A DNA stretch of 64,000 bases from Cryptomeria japonica (taxonomy: Eukaryota > Streptophyta > Pinopsida > Cupressales > Cupressaceae), in assembly GCF_030272615.1 (NCBI RefSeq), contig NC_081415.1, positions 625,459,740 to 625,523,739 on the forward strand. The letters run 5' to 3'. Positions 22,875 to 34,320 of this stretch are shown here, piece by piece. The notes beneath the pieces are model-generated. The model did no database searches and had not been told where the DNA came from. It saw only the letters and a program-made list of their open reading frames with translations. A program made the translations under genes and the position numbers. Position 1 is the first letter of the stretch. The number at the start of each line of letters is the position of its first letter.

Positions 22875-24177
22875 CTACATACCGGTGGCCATCAAATCAC
22901 CATTCTTTCCTTTGATTTTGCACACTCCATTTTTGAATTCCAGAGTGAGTTCACTATCATTCAACTGGGAAACACTCAATAGATTGTGTCTGAGACCTTC
23001 CACCCAATACACATTGTCAGCATTGCTCTTTCCATTCAGAGAGATGGACCCTCTTCCTCTAACCATACATGGTGCATCATTACCAAAACGAACAACACCA
23101 CCATCATATTCTTCCAAAGATAGAAACTTTCTCCCATCACCAGTCATATGATGAGAACAGCCACTATCAATAATCCACTCATTGGAATTATCAAAGCGGG
23201 AGACAAGAGCCTTCTTGTCTAACACATCTTCCTTTACTACAACAAACACAATATCTTTATTCTCTTCATCTTCTGATTCCTCATCTATGACACCTTCATC
23301 AACTGCAACAAAATAGTTTCTCTGGTTTCCTCCTTTGAATTTCTTGAACCTCTCTGGTTTGTCCTTGTTGTCACCATTAGGATAGTTTATAGCAATATGT
23401 CCTATCCCGTTACAAGAAAAGCATTTCAAAGGGAGCTTACCTTTGTATTTACCAGTTCCTTTAGCAAGTTTCTTGGAAAGAAGAGATTCAAATTCCATCA
23501 GGATCTCCTCATCATCCATTTCTCTGCTCTGTCTTGGTTCACCACTGGTGCTGGCTTCTTTTCCTTTTCTGGATGGTACAACAAAAGCTCTAAAAGTTGA
23601 TTCAGTCTTTTGAACACTACCATCAAAACTATTTAGCTCATAGGTTGTCAACTTTGCAATGATGGATTCTAGGGATACCTTAGTCTTGTCTATTGATCTC
23701 AACTCCTGAATAGCAGCAACCCTTATTGCATAGACCAGTAAAAAGTATCTCAGAACTTTGCTTACCATAGTGGAATCCTCCATTTTACCACCTGCACTCT
23801 TCATATCTCCAACAATAGTTTTGATTCTTATTCCATATCATTGAATGGTCTCACCTTTAGCCATCTACATGTCTTCAAACTTCCCTCTAAGGCTTTCTTC
23901 CTTAGCTTGTTTTACATGCTCATCACCACCATAGATATTCTCAAGAGTGTCCCATAAACTCAATGTTAGATAAGCTACTGATTAGGGCTTCCATGACTTG
24001 CCCATTCTCATGTATTTCTCTCTTTTGATCATCGATGAGAGTACCGGTAGGAATAACAAAAGCATTCTCAACATAGCTCCAGTGTTGAGCACCTATGCTT
24101 CTGATGTAAATCTTCATTCTGTCCTTCCATATTTTTAAGTAATCTCTGTTGAACTTTGGACCTTCCCTCTTCATCAT
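22875..24177 (-). pseudogene. A2 Gag and protease (copia)
   Basis: The start MMKREGPKFN is at 24177, as in A1. Near 23940 a deletion of about 30-40 bp removes the DVKDKVNPKEV segment and shifts the frame. A TAG and a TGA follow near 23830-23870. From 23804 an open stretch of 309 codons covers the Gag C-terminal half, a zinc knuckle CFSCNGIGHIAINY (last Cys lost), an acidic tail and protease with intact WIIDSGCSHHMTGD. It ends at the TAG of 22875-22877, the stop shared with A1. The single open run through Gag and PR shows they are fused in this family. Confidence 0.9.
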
Positions 24178-24234
24178 TACAATAGGATCTTTCCCTCAAG
24201 AAGTTAAGCTTACAACACAGAGGACCTAGAGGAT

Positions 24235-24246
24235 GCTCTGATACCA
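24235..24246 (-). other. Primer-binding site of A2
   Basis: Reverse complement of TGGTATCAGAGC, two bases from the LTR edge at 24249. Confidence 0.92.
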
Positions 24247-24248
24247 AT

Positions 24249-25752
24249 TGATAACTCAATGATGAACAATAAGTACCAAACTAGTACTGAGAGGGGGGGG
24301 TGAATCAGTATAGTCTCAAAAACTTTTCTCGAACTGGTTTGACTACAAACACTGCAAATGTCTGACAAACAGTAACACCGGTCTGAAACAGAGTGCAACC
24401 GGTAAAGCTAAGAATGAGTGTGACAAGCATTAACCAGTTAATCACTTGTCTTTCCACTCAACTTAATACTACACTTCCATTTCACCCTTATGCATGAATA
24501 GGTAAGCTATCATCAGAAATATAATAACAGCTAGCTCAACATGATTTACGTTCAAACACAAATCACTTAAATCATCATATGAAAAATACTACACATGAAA
24601 CATAGATTTTTCACGTGGAAACCCAACTGGGAAAAACCACGGTGGGGATGAATACCCACAGGGTACTTTTGAACTCTTTAGAAGTTCGCTCTGTTAGGAG
24701 CCTAGTCTAGTTAAAGACTGTTACAAAAGGTTCTACTAAGAACCGATCCTATTTGAGATCACCCGGTTAAAAGATGTCTAAATACCCAGTTAAGGGTTAA
24801 ACCTTGTTAGAGGTTACCTTGTTAGAGGATTTCAAGAATTTAATGAGTTTGAGTCACCCTATTAAAGGATTTACAGCAAGCTGGTTAAAGCTGCCCAGTT
24901 AAGGGATTTTCCAACTGTTGAAGTGGTTAAAGATCAATAGGTATTACAATGATCTGATAATAGCACTCAATGCCTAATGCAGATCCGCTTAAGTTCCTTT
25001 CTTGTGCACACACACTATGCAGGAATCAATCCTCTTATCTCATTTGGTCTGGCAAGAATCACATATCTCTGCACTTAGATACATAAACACTATTTGCCAA
25101 CAACCTCAGCATGAAACACAACATCAACCTTATATAACACAGATAGGTTGGTAGCATACACCCTAAACCCTAAACATTTAGGTTTACGAATATAGTCAGT
25201 TCAATCCTGACCATTAATGACATTGCATTTGACTATAATGGTCTTGAACAGATCTCAAGACATTCTCCATCATTCGTTCTTCACCGCTTCATGGATGCAA
25301 TAACCCATCATGTGTTCTCCACAGTTTACAGAGACTTCGCACATTCCTAAGGTAGATAAGATCGATCTCCTTCATGCAAGATCCTTCACACGCTCAAGAT
25401 GACATGGCAACACGATCTAATCTTCATTACAATGCTAACTCATCACACAACCTTTGAACACTTCAACAAGAAACCCTGAAGTTGAGACTACCAACCGGTA
25501 GTCATGCAAAACCTTCATATATTGGTTCTCATACCAACGTACCGATTTACCTCAAACAAACATGCCACTTCACCTTTTCACATATACCGGTTCATAATGT
25601 TATACCGGTTCTCACATATATTGGTTCTCGGTATCATACCAGTTCTCTTTACCTGGTGCAAACTATAATATACCGGTTCACTCTTCAGCATATTGACATC
25701 AATGAAAACATACAATATCATCATGTCAACATATTCTACACAAATGCCAACA
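24249..25752 (-). mobile_element. 5' LTR of A2 (1,504 bp)
   Basis: It runs from TGATAACTCAATGATG to AAATGCCAACA on the plus strand and aligns throughout with 18386-19881. U3 (25480-25690) has the best preserved array of ACCGGT hexamers, with derivatives such as ACCAGT and ATTGGT. Confidence 0.9.
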
Positions 25753-26405
25753 AGTTTGTATATATATGATGTTAGATCTCATTATAGATCATCAGGTATA
25801 TGGTTATGGAATGGGATATGGGATATGGGATGTAATGTGTGAATAATGTAATATCATTCAGGCAGAGGATTTGGTCGATCATTGGAGATCGAGTTGGGTT
25901 TATGTAAGAGGATTTAGTCCTCCAGTATTGAGCTTAACCGAAACTATACTCAGACATAGGAGATGCTATCTTTGTAGTTCATTGATTCTTCCAAATTGTA
26001 GTATGGATTTCTATGTAGTCAGTGAGACTCCTTTTGTGATGAGAAGTGCACTCTAGGTTGTTGGCCTTCCTGCAAGTGTAGGCCCCTCAATTGTAATTCA
26101 CATACATATTGTAGAAGTATTATCTGACTGTGGGTTGGCTTCCCACCATCGTTTTTCCCTTTACCAGGTTTTCCACGTATAAATCTTGGTGTCATATGGA
26201 TGGTATTTATTCTCTGATTATTGTTTATGCTTAATTGTATTAACTTCTATTCCCATATTTTGTTTAAGCATTTAGGTATTAATATTTTGGGTTATGGTAT
26301 TAAATTTTTAAATTGCTAAATGTTCTGGTAATCTGTGACAACTCATTCACCCCCCCCCCCCCCCTCCCCTCTTAGTTGTCTTCCTATTATTTGAACTATC
26401 TAACA
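25753..26405 (+). mobile_element. 3' LTR of B1, right part
   Basis: The first five bases are the target duplication of A2. The rest continues the family-B LTR (GTATATATATGATG...), passes the CAGGTTTTCCACGTATAAAT box near 26163 and a run of about 17 C near 26349, and ends CTAACA. The next bases match gypsy LTR G. Confidence 0.88.
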
Positions 26406-26540
26406 CTTGAATGTTCAAATGCTTGATAATGATTGTGTTATTTTAAAATGAGAGGGAAAATCCCTCTTATATACTCTCCCATAGGATTAATTGACTTATT
26501 TTCTGACATGAGATGACATAGAAGTTACTAGTCTTAGAAG
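26406..26540 (-). mobile_element. Fragment of gypsy LTR G
   Basis: It aligns with 3209-3338 (CTTGAATGYTCAAATG, ATCCCTYTTATATRC, CCCATAGGATTAA, GAGATGACATAGA). The similarity stops at about 26540. It is the probable site into which B1 inserted. Confidence 0.6.
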
Positions 26541-28303
26541 TCGATTTAGAAGGCTGCATTTTTGGGGACTTCCTTTTTGGTGTAGGAGTACATGGCTTGC
26601 AGACTGTAGGAAACTCTCCTTAAAAGCTGAGAGTAACACTGGCTTCTACTACATTCTTCTTTTCTTTCACCTCCCAGAGCTCATGAGTTGGTAGTTTCTC
26701 TTCTTCTTCATCTCCTTTAGTATCACTATGTTCATGATTCTAGATGTCATCAAATGTATCATCCAATGGATTTTCTTGGAACTTGGGAAAAAGATCTTTT
26801 ATCTCCTATTAGAAGGTCCAAAAATTTGGAATTTTATTCTCCCGCCAACCATTCCACTCCAACTTTTTCTAGGGCTGCATTATTTTTCTTTGTATGGTTC
26901 ATTAATCGCATTATATCATACAAAGATAGTCAGTTGGGCCTTACAAGGTGGGACATGGTAATATTGATAGGATCTATGTGAACATCCTAGAATCTACTAG
27001 CGGATTGTGACACTCTTCCCAATAAGATCTAGAAATATGAGTAACCTTGGTTTTCCTATCCGACATATAGTTGTTCAGGTCATAATGCCATTCATCCTGA
27101 ATTCATATTAAACCTAAATGTGCCATCTTGGCAATCAATACATATTCAGTGTTATCATTTCACCTTGGGAGAGTGATAGTACCCAAGGATTTAGAGACAT
27201 CATACAAAATAGTTTGATGTCTACCTAACCCATATGCCTTATCGACAATGGTAAGTTGTTTGAATAATTATATGGCAAGTACTCTCTCAGTTGGGTAGGT
27301 TGGAAGCTAGAAAGGTTGATCATCAAAACCATGCACTCTTATCAACAAAAATTCTATTCCATTCCACTTGCTTAGGAGAAAAATGGGTAGAGGGCTTCTC
27401 ACGACTCAAATCCTCTAAAATAGGGGTCAAAAAAAAATCATAGAAGGTATAATAGTCATAATTGAAGGATAAAATGTGAGTCCAGACCAATAGTGGCTTT
27501 CTTCACCTTTGCTTATCTACTACAGATAATTGCATATGTCAACTAAATAAGTTTGGGTTCTTATATAAAAACATGTGGGCCAAATTAGAAAAATACTTGA
27601 ATTTTCCTTGTGATTCATAGTCCCTAAACTCTTTAAGCATGTCTTTCTGTATGATGTTGCAAAATCAAAATGGAAAGGATCCTTTTGTTTCCTTAACTTA
27701 AATGCTAGGGCCATCTATAATTCTTGCATCCATGTCAAGACCAAACACAAAAGATAGCATAGAGAAAACATCTCAGGCATCCTGATTAAAAGCTTTAATG
27801 TTCAAAGGAGATTTCAACAATTTCGTTGCTATTGTCTGCAACTCACCATTATAGAACTTAAGACCATCCTCCTTGAATCCCAATATGCTTCCATCTTCCT
27901 TTTCTTAAACCACTCTATTCCCGCTCCTCAAGTCAAGACACATAGAATTTCATTTATGCTGACAACATTAATAACCACTTGTAGGGTCTTTCCTTGAATT
28001 ACTCTAGTATCTGCATGGAAATTCATGATGTCACCTGCATGTAATAATTGTGGATAATAATGAAAAAATGACACAATGTACTATGGGTGACCACATAACC
28101 ATAACTGATACCCCAAGGTCTCCAAGTCCTTCATCTTTTCTTTGTCTTGCATTCTTGTGCAACCACCTCCGCGAAGAAACTTGGGTTTTCTTGCAATTCT
28201 AGTTCATGCACATTATCAGACTCATAATTTATGAGGGTTGTGTTAACTGTATACTTATGGGTCACCTTTGAAACCATTTTTGTATGTGGGTATATATCAA
28301 TTT
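26541..28303 (-). pseudogene. Decayed reading frame X, downstream part (unknown protein)
   Basis: Translated right to left, long stretches look like real protein separated by stops and at least one frameshift. Near the start is a segment with HELELQENPSFFAEVVAQECK (28160-28230). The middle has helical and aromatic segments such as FNQDAWDVFSMLSFVFGLDM and YYTFYDFFLTPILEDL, then EYVLIAKMAHLGLI and DEWHYDLNNYMSDRKTKVTH. The end is acidic then Lys/Pro-rich (GDEEEEKLPTHELWEVKEKK, TPTPKRKSPK). I do not recognise the family. It may be the accessory frame of a gypsy-like element or a dead host gene. Its first part is split off by element E (37290-37510). Confidence 0.4.
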
Positions 28304-29892
28304 TGTTAGTCCCAACTGGTGCTAAGAGGGGAGGGGTGAATCAACACTATATCGGTTTTATTAGATTTAACATTAATCAAAGTTTTTATTCAAACTTAAT
28401 ACTTATCATTATAAACATCATTAATAAGAAACATGCACACATAAAACAAACACACATGACTACCAAGATTTATCATGTGGAAACCCAAATCGGAGAAAAC
28501 TACGGTGTGAGTAGAAACTCACAAAATATGCACTCTTCTGGAGTATGCCCATTGAGGAGCCATCCCTATTAGGAGATTACAAAGACAATGTTAGGTGCCC
28601 CATGATTAATGGATTTTCTTTAAGGCTTGTTAGAACCTTTACCCTGTGAGAGGTAGCCTTGTTAAAGGACTTAGGATCATCAATTAAGATGTCACCTAGT
28701 TAAAACTTAAGGGATTTTACAAAGGGATTTATTAAAGTCCACCCGATTAAGGGATTTTACTATTGTAGATACTAGAAAACAATAGAGAGGATTATCTGTT
28801 GTAATAGCTACTCTTAGCTTAATCAGATCCAAATGAAGCTCTTTGGTTTGACTGTCGGTTACACTTTATCTACACTCTACTGGTGCTCTACATTACACTT
28901 TCTCTGCACTCTACTGGTGCTTTGCATTCTTTCTCTACTCTTCACACTATTTGAGCTCTGCACACTCGCTTGACCACTCTACTATTCACTTAACAGTTCT
29001 GCCCTCTTCTCACCTTGTTGTATCGGCTCTCTTTAAAATTTCAGTTTTCAATTTTTATGATCAAACTTTTTTGTTTTTGCCAAAAACCTTTATACCATAT
29101 TTTACCAACACATACCTATTGATTCCTCAATGAGTTTACACATAACACTTGGTAGATTTGAAATTCAAATCTTCCTGCACTTTCTCTGCAAGCTCTCCAT
29201 CAATCTCACCAGCAACTCATCCTTATCTACCTCCGCAACTCATAATTTCACCAACCTTTGAGTTGTGTTTTGTCTTTTTAATGCGAACTAGAAAATCCAC
29301 ACAAATCTTACCTTAACTGGTTGTTAGCTGTTGTAGGCTTCACTAGCATTTTGTTTTGATGATATATCACCATGACTGACTAATCTTTGTTCATCACATT
29401 TATCTTACTGGCCACTGCTTCAAGATTCTTAGTGGATAGCATTCTTCAACCTATATTACCGATTCACCAATGTAACTCTTCATCTTTTGCCACTGGTCAC
29501 TGATCATCAAGCAAACTAATCACATGTCTATCCAGAGTGTTTCGGTCATACATAAGACTACTAAACTACACTCTAAGTCACCTCCTGTGACAAGATCATC
29601 ATTTCAACTACCAGTTTTAAGAAATTGATCTCAACACCTATCGAGTGCTTGACTGACCGGTCAGCTACTTTATTTATCCTTCAACCGATTAGTCTTCTAC
29701 CAACATACTACTTAATGCATATTTATAGGGAAGTATTGAATCCTCCATACTGGTTGCAGCCATGAGTAAACCATTGGGGTTTACCACACCTAATTTCCTA
29801 TGAGCTTGGCCTTATTCACCGGTAAGTGTTAGTCATCAATGACAATACTAATTGATGAACCGGTTGTGCCAACACCATTAGTTATGCTAATA
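28304..29892 (-). mobile_element. 3' LTR of E (1,589 bp)
   Basis: Plus-strand edges TGTTAGTCCCAACTGG and ATGCTAATA, with the end mutated from CAACA. It contains the GAGGGGAGGGGTGAATCAACAC motif near 28325 and the ATCATGTGGAAACCCAAATC box near 28472. It aligns with 35752-37289. Confidence 0.85.
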
Positions 29893-30217
29893 ATCTCCTG
29901 CTTTGGCATTTATGTCAACACTTCAAACTTTTGTTTTAGCAAATAGTCACTTCTGCTTCTATTGTATAGATCAACTGCTTTGTTTAAATCTCCCCCTTTC
30001 ACTGGTTTTCATTCATGTCACATCTGACTTCATTCCCTTTCATGTTCCATCTGACTTCACTCCCCCTTTGACAACAATGCCAAAGGTGTAGTCTAGACAT
30101 CCTATTTCACATACTACAATGATTGCTCCCCCTAATAGGAGTAGTCCATAATCATCAATCCAAATATATAGAATTTTCAGGAAAATCATACCGGATTGAT
30201 GTTGTTCCAATCTTCAC
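29893..30217 (-). other. E polypurine tract and 3' UTR
   Basis: The PPT, on the minus strand CCAAAGCAGGAGAT (29893-29906), is mutated inside its G run. Other tracts are AAAGGGGGAG near 29990-30000, CAAAGGGGGAG near 30060-30070 and TTAGGGGGAGC near 30126-30136. Confidence 0.65.
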
Positions 30218-31270
30218 TCACCTTAGAGCATGTAGGGGAATTGCACCTAGCTTACCTCTAAGATACTCAAAATTATCCTTAGGTAGCAGCTTGGTTAATA
30301 TGTCTACAACCTATTTCTTGGTTGGCATATATTCCAGTCTAACTTCTTTGTCTTGTACTTGTTCCCTAAGATAATGATATTTTATTGCAAAATGCTTGGT
30401 TTTAGAGTGCATTACCGGGTTTTTTGATATGTTGATGACACTTGTATTGTCATAGTGTATCACCATCAGTTCAATCACCTTTTCTTGGATACCTTCCAAG
30501 ATCTACTTAATCTATACTACCTGTGTAAAGCTGATTGCAGTAGCCAAATACTTCGCCTCAGCTGTGGATTGAGAGATACAATTTTATTTCTTGATTGTCC
30601 ATGACATAATCCTATTTCCAAAAAAGAATGCACCTCCACTAGTTCTCTTTCCATCATCAATGTTCCCTGCTTAATTTACATCGATGAAGACACTTAAGTT
30701 GAAATTTCCCTTATATGGATACCAAAGACCATACTCATCAATCCCCTTAAGGTATCTAAATATCCTCTTAACTGCCACCATATGAGTTTCTTTTGGATTT
30801 GCAGCAAATCTAGCAACCAAGCCAACTACTTGTGCTATATCCTGTCTATTGTGTACTACATACTGTAACTTACCAATCATGGATTGATATAGTGTGTCAT
30901 TCACTTCATTAGCCTCATCATCTTTGGAAAGCTTGCAACCTATAACCATCGGAGTTCCAATAGGTTTTGAATCTTCCATTCCAAAGGTCTTCAATATTTC
31001 CCTTATATATTTGGTCTGGCTAATGAATATACCATTCTTTAGCTGAGAAACTTGTAGACCAATGAAGAATTTTATTTCACCTATCATGGACATTTCAATT
31101 TTTTTCTTCATTTCTTCTTCCAAACCTTTTCTCATTTTATCATCTCCTCCAAAGATGATGTCATCTATGAAAATCTCTGTAATCAGATGTTTTCCTTCTT
31201 TTCCATTCTTCAAATAAAAATTACTATTGTCACTGGTTCTCATGAACCCTATACTTATCATGTATGAGTG
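30218..31270 (-). pseudogene. E RNase H and C-terminal half of reverse transcriptase
   Basis: It opens just left of the solo LTR with the thumb-side RT sequence. IFIDDIIFGGDD is the polymerase motif and IGEIKFFIGLQVSQ follows. RNase H: the region around 30540-30680 has stops, its Glu motif is AEAKYLA (Glu to Lys), HYDNTSVINISKNP keeps its Asp, and the end is ILTKLLPKDNFEYLRGKLG with the terminal TGA at 30218. A TAG near 30308 interrupts the end (KK-VVDI, Gln in relatives). Confidence 0.88.
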
Positions 31271-32630
31271 TGTAGACATCTAAAAATGGTCAACGTTTGT
31301 GGAGTCATAATTTAACATTGGCACATTGCCTTATTTTAGGGTTCTTGCGTCGCATTAACATTTCTTCTATGTTGTGCACTTGGTCTTTATGATTTGCGAG
31401 CATTGAGTCCTTCTTCTACATTCCTCATTTTTCTCGCTTTCGAATTAGGTCTTGTCGATAGCAATCTTCAGTCATGATTTTGGTCGATCTTATCCTATCG
31501 CATCATAGTGCGTGCTCATTTATAATCATTTTGGACATCGTCAATCCTAATTGATGATAGAATTAGGGTTTTGTCCTCTTGTCAATCTTTCAATCATCTT
31601 TAGCTTCTTAGTAATCATTTGCGATTATCAACTTGTCAATCTCATCATTTTGCGATCGATTCGTCATCAATCTTTGTCCTTGTCAATCTTGTCATTTTGC
31701 AATTGATTCGTCATCGATCCTTGTCCTTTTCAATCATGTCAATTTGGATCGATTAGTCATTGTTCCTCATCAGTTGGCGTCTATAAATTTGATCTCCTTG
31801 TCAATCTTGGTCAATTTGTCATTGATTTTTGTCAACCAATCTCAATCATTTATCAACATTGGTCCTTTGTCAATCAGAATCATGATCAAACCTACATTAA
31901 TTTCTTATTGTCTTGACCTAATTCCTTGTCCTCTTATTTCTAGGGTTTTATGATTTGATCATTTAATCCTTTTCTTCTTCTTTGTGGGTTAAATAAATCT
32001 ATTTATTTAGTCCTAGGTCTCTTTTATGAATTAATTTATGGATGAAAACCTATTAATTAATTCACCTAATTTCTATTTCTCCTATTTTCTTTAATTTTTA
32101 TAATATTTCCCCTAATTTCATTCCCTCATTTTCTCCTATGTTTATGCTTCCATTTGTTGCAATCATGGAGGATATTTTCTCTCTTCCCTTTTGTCATGGG
32201 AATGGCATTTCAATCTTGTCATACATTTGTCATAATTTTGCCATTCTTGATTTGAATTTCCTTTCAAATCTCTTCATGCTAATCTTGTCCTCTCTCCAAT
32301 TTGTCTATAAATTGGATGATTTTCTTTAATGAAGGGAGATCAATCACATTTTCGAGTAACCTTATACTACGAATTTCATCTCTCAACAACTTGCTTTCCA
32401 CTTGCATTTTGCACTTGTAGGTGAGATCCACATCAAATTTGAAGGTAAAAGAAGAACAATGGAGCCACATGAAGGAGATATATGCGTCAGTTTGTTTCGA
32501 TTTCATTTGATTTGAATATCTTGTCTTTATGTCTTCATTGATTGGATTGGGATTGCTTTCATAGCAGCTTTAGGTTTTGTGGTTGTCCTAATTGCTATTG
32601 TTTTGATGATTTTCAATTTCCTGATCTACA
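31271..32630 (+). mobile_element. Solo LTR of a Ty3/gypsy-like family (1,360 bp)
   Basis: The edges are TGTAGACATC and TGATCTACA, giving 6-bp inverted ends TGTAGA/TCTACA. The flanking GAGTG at 31266-31270 and 32631-32635 is a perfect 5-bp target duplication. Removing the block and one GAGTG restores the RT frame of E. There is no internal region, so two LTRs recombined to one. The opening matches the LTR edge at 5249 (TGTAGACACCTAAAAATG). A repeated pyrimidine phrase (TTGTCAATCTTGTCATTTTG, GATCGATTCGTCATC) fills 31560-31900. Confidence 0.93.
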
Positions 32631-32635
32631 GAGTG

Positions 32636-33120
32636 CAATCTCTCATACCAAGCTCTTGGTACTTGTTTTAGCCCATACAGAGCCTTTTTCAGCTTACATA
32701 CCATATCTCTTCCATATTTTGAAGAAAACCCTTATGGTTGCTCAATGTACACTTCTTCCTCTACAACACCATTTAAGAATGTTGATTTGACATCCATTTG
32801 GTAGACCTTAAACTTCTTGTAAGAAGCATAAGAAAGCAAGATTCTGACCCCTTCCATTCTGGCCACTGGTGTAAAGGTTGTCTCTGTAATCCAAACCTTC
32901 TTCCTATGCATACCCTTTGCAGACTAGCCTAGCTTTGTATCTTACAACTTGACTGGTTTCATCCATTTTGTTTCTAAACACCCACTTGGTGTCTATCATA
33001 TTTTTGTTCTCTGTTCTGGGAACAAGGGTCCAAGTTTCATTTTTCTCAATCTGCTCCAGTTCTTCATCGATGGCCCTTATCCAGTCTTCATCTTCTAGCG
33101 CCTCCTTTGTTGTGTTGGGC
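32636..33120 (-). pseudogene. E reverse transcriptase, N-terminal half
   Basis: It runs from ENKNMIDTKWVFRNK through ARLVCKGYA (where a TAG replaces Gln near 32907), MDVKSTFLNG (first Asp intact) and [10 protein letters not shown] to AWYER, where the solo LTR interrupts. A one-base frameshift near 32880 separates the two parts. Confidence 0.87.
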
Positions 33121-34320
33121 TCAATTTTAGAGAGTGGATAGGTACTCTCCATTGATTTTATTATAGTCAATACTCTTTCATTCTTGTCACCAATAATATT
33201 GTTAGCAGAATGATTGATTCTGACATACCTTGGTGGTGTTGGTTCATTTCTTGGAGCTTCTACTAGTTGTGCAGGTTCTACTTCACATGCTTCCTCATTT
33301 GCAACTACACTAGGATTCTCTGTAGTAGGTTCGACCGGTACAGTGTAATCGAATCCTTGACAGTCCTCTGGTTCTTTCTTATTGTCTTGTTCATTTTTCT
33401 CAAAGAACTCATCTACTCTAACATTTGCACTTTCCACAATTTTACTGATCCTTTTGTTCAAACATCGGTATGCTTTCCTCTTTGTGGAGTAACCTAAGAA
33501 TATTCCTTCATCACTCTTAGGATCTAACTTTCCAGAGTACTCATCCCTCTTGATGTAGCACTTGCTTCCAAATACCTTGAAGTAACTCACATTGGGTGAG
33601 TATCCACACTATAATTCATAAGTAGTCTTATTTATCCCCTTCTTCACCTATATCTAGTTCAAGGTATACATAGCAGTACTCACTTCTTCTCTCTAGAAGA
33701 CATGTGGGATATCCTTCTGAATCATTAGACTCCTTGCACAATCAATTAGAGTTTTTTTTCTTCTTTCAGAAACCCCATTCTACTGAGGTGTTATGGGTGC
33801 AGACATCTACCTCATAATCCCATGTTCTTCACACTAACTTATGAACTCTTGAGAGGTGAACTCTCCTCCTCTATCTAATCTCAGACATTTAAGACTCTTA
33901 ATGGTTCCTCTCTCCACTCGAGCCTTGAAGACCTTAAACATGTGAAAGGATTCCAATTTCTTTCAAGAATACAACCCACATCATTCTTGAGAAATCATCT
34001 ACAAACAACATGAAGTACCAGTCCCCATAGAAACTCTTAGTCCTCATAGGACCACACAAATTTATATGCACTAGGTCCAACACATTCTCAAATGAATAAG
34101 ATTTTCTATTGTAACTAGATCCGGTCAACTTTCCTAGCTGACAATCTTTACACATAGCATTCTCAAGTTTAATAATGTAAGGCATACCTCTAACAAACTT
34201 CATTTTACTAACCTTTTCTATGCTATCAAAATTAACATGACACAATCTTTTGTGCCACAGCCAATTATCTTCTACCTTTTCCATTAGGCAACTTCCTACA
34301 ATGGTGTCTAGGTAGGACAT
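33121..34320 (-). pseudogene. E integrase (copia)
   Basis: The zinc finger is HKRLCH with CKDCQLGK. The first catalytic Asp is Asn (HINLCGP). After KEIGIL, near 33950, the frame shifts. The core continues 33600-33930 with broken frames and CAG-to-TAG stops. The YFKVFGSKCYIKRDE and GIFLGYSTKRKAYRC blocks and the Pro-rich linker to RT lie in an open stretch of 228 codons (32904-33590). Inactive. Confidence 0.85.

Larger units (their letters stand above)
18386..25752 (-). mobile_element. Ty1/copia element A2, nested in the 3' LTR of B1
   Basis: It has two A-type LTRs, a PBS and the full order Gag-PR-INT-RT-RNase H on the minus strand. The flanking 5 bp are GGTTT (18381-18385) and AGTTT (25753-25757), a target duplication with one change. 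Joining the flanks restores the continuous family-B LTR seen in B2, which proves the insertion order (A2 after B1). Its two LTRs differ at about 20 of the first 200 positions by my manual count, mostly transitions, so it is old. A2 keeps more catalytic residues than A1. Confidence 0.92.
12949..26405 (+). mobile_element. Ty1/copia element B1, its 3' LTR interrupted by A2
   Basis: The family-B internal region is 13193-17784. The 3' LTR is 17785-18385 plus 25758-26405 (about 1,250 bp once A2 is removed, against 1,176-1,196 bp for the B2 LTRs). The 5' LTR survives only as the last 240 bp of the chimeric LTR. The right end, ATCTAACA, is followed by a family-G LTR fragment, so B1 probably landed in a gypsy LTR. 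Confidence 0.85.

Noticed and set aside
26348-26368. G-quadruplex or i-motif in the C/G runs of LTR ends
   Set aside because: One run of G or C per site; four runs are needed for a single-strand quadruplex.
31633-31953. 106-codon frame in the solo LTR
   Set aside because: It arises from a repeated TTGTCAATC-type phrase within the LTR body.
32542-32790. Plus-strand frame at the right end of the solo LTR
   Set aside because: It crosses the LTR edge and the antisense of the E RT; a chance frame.
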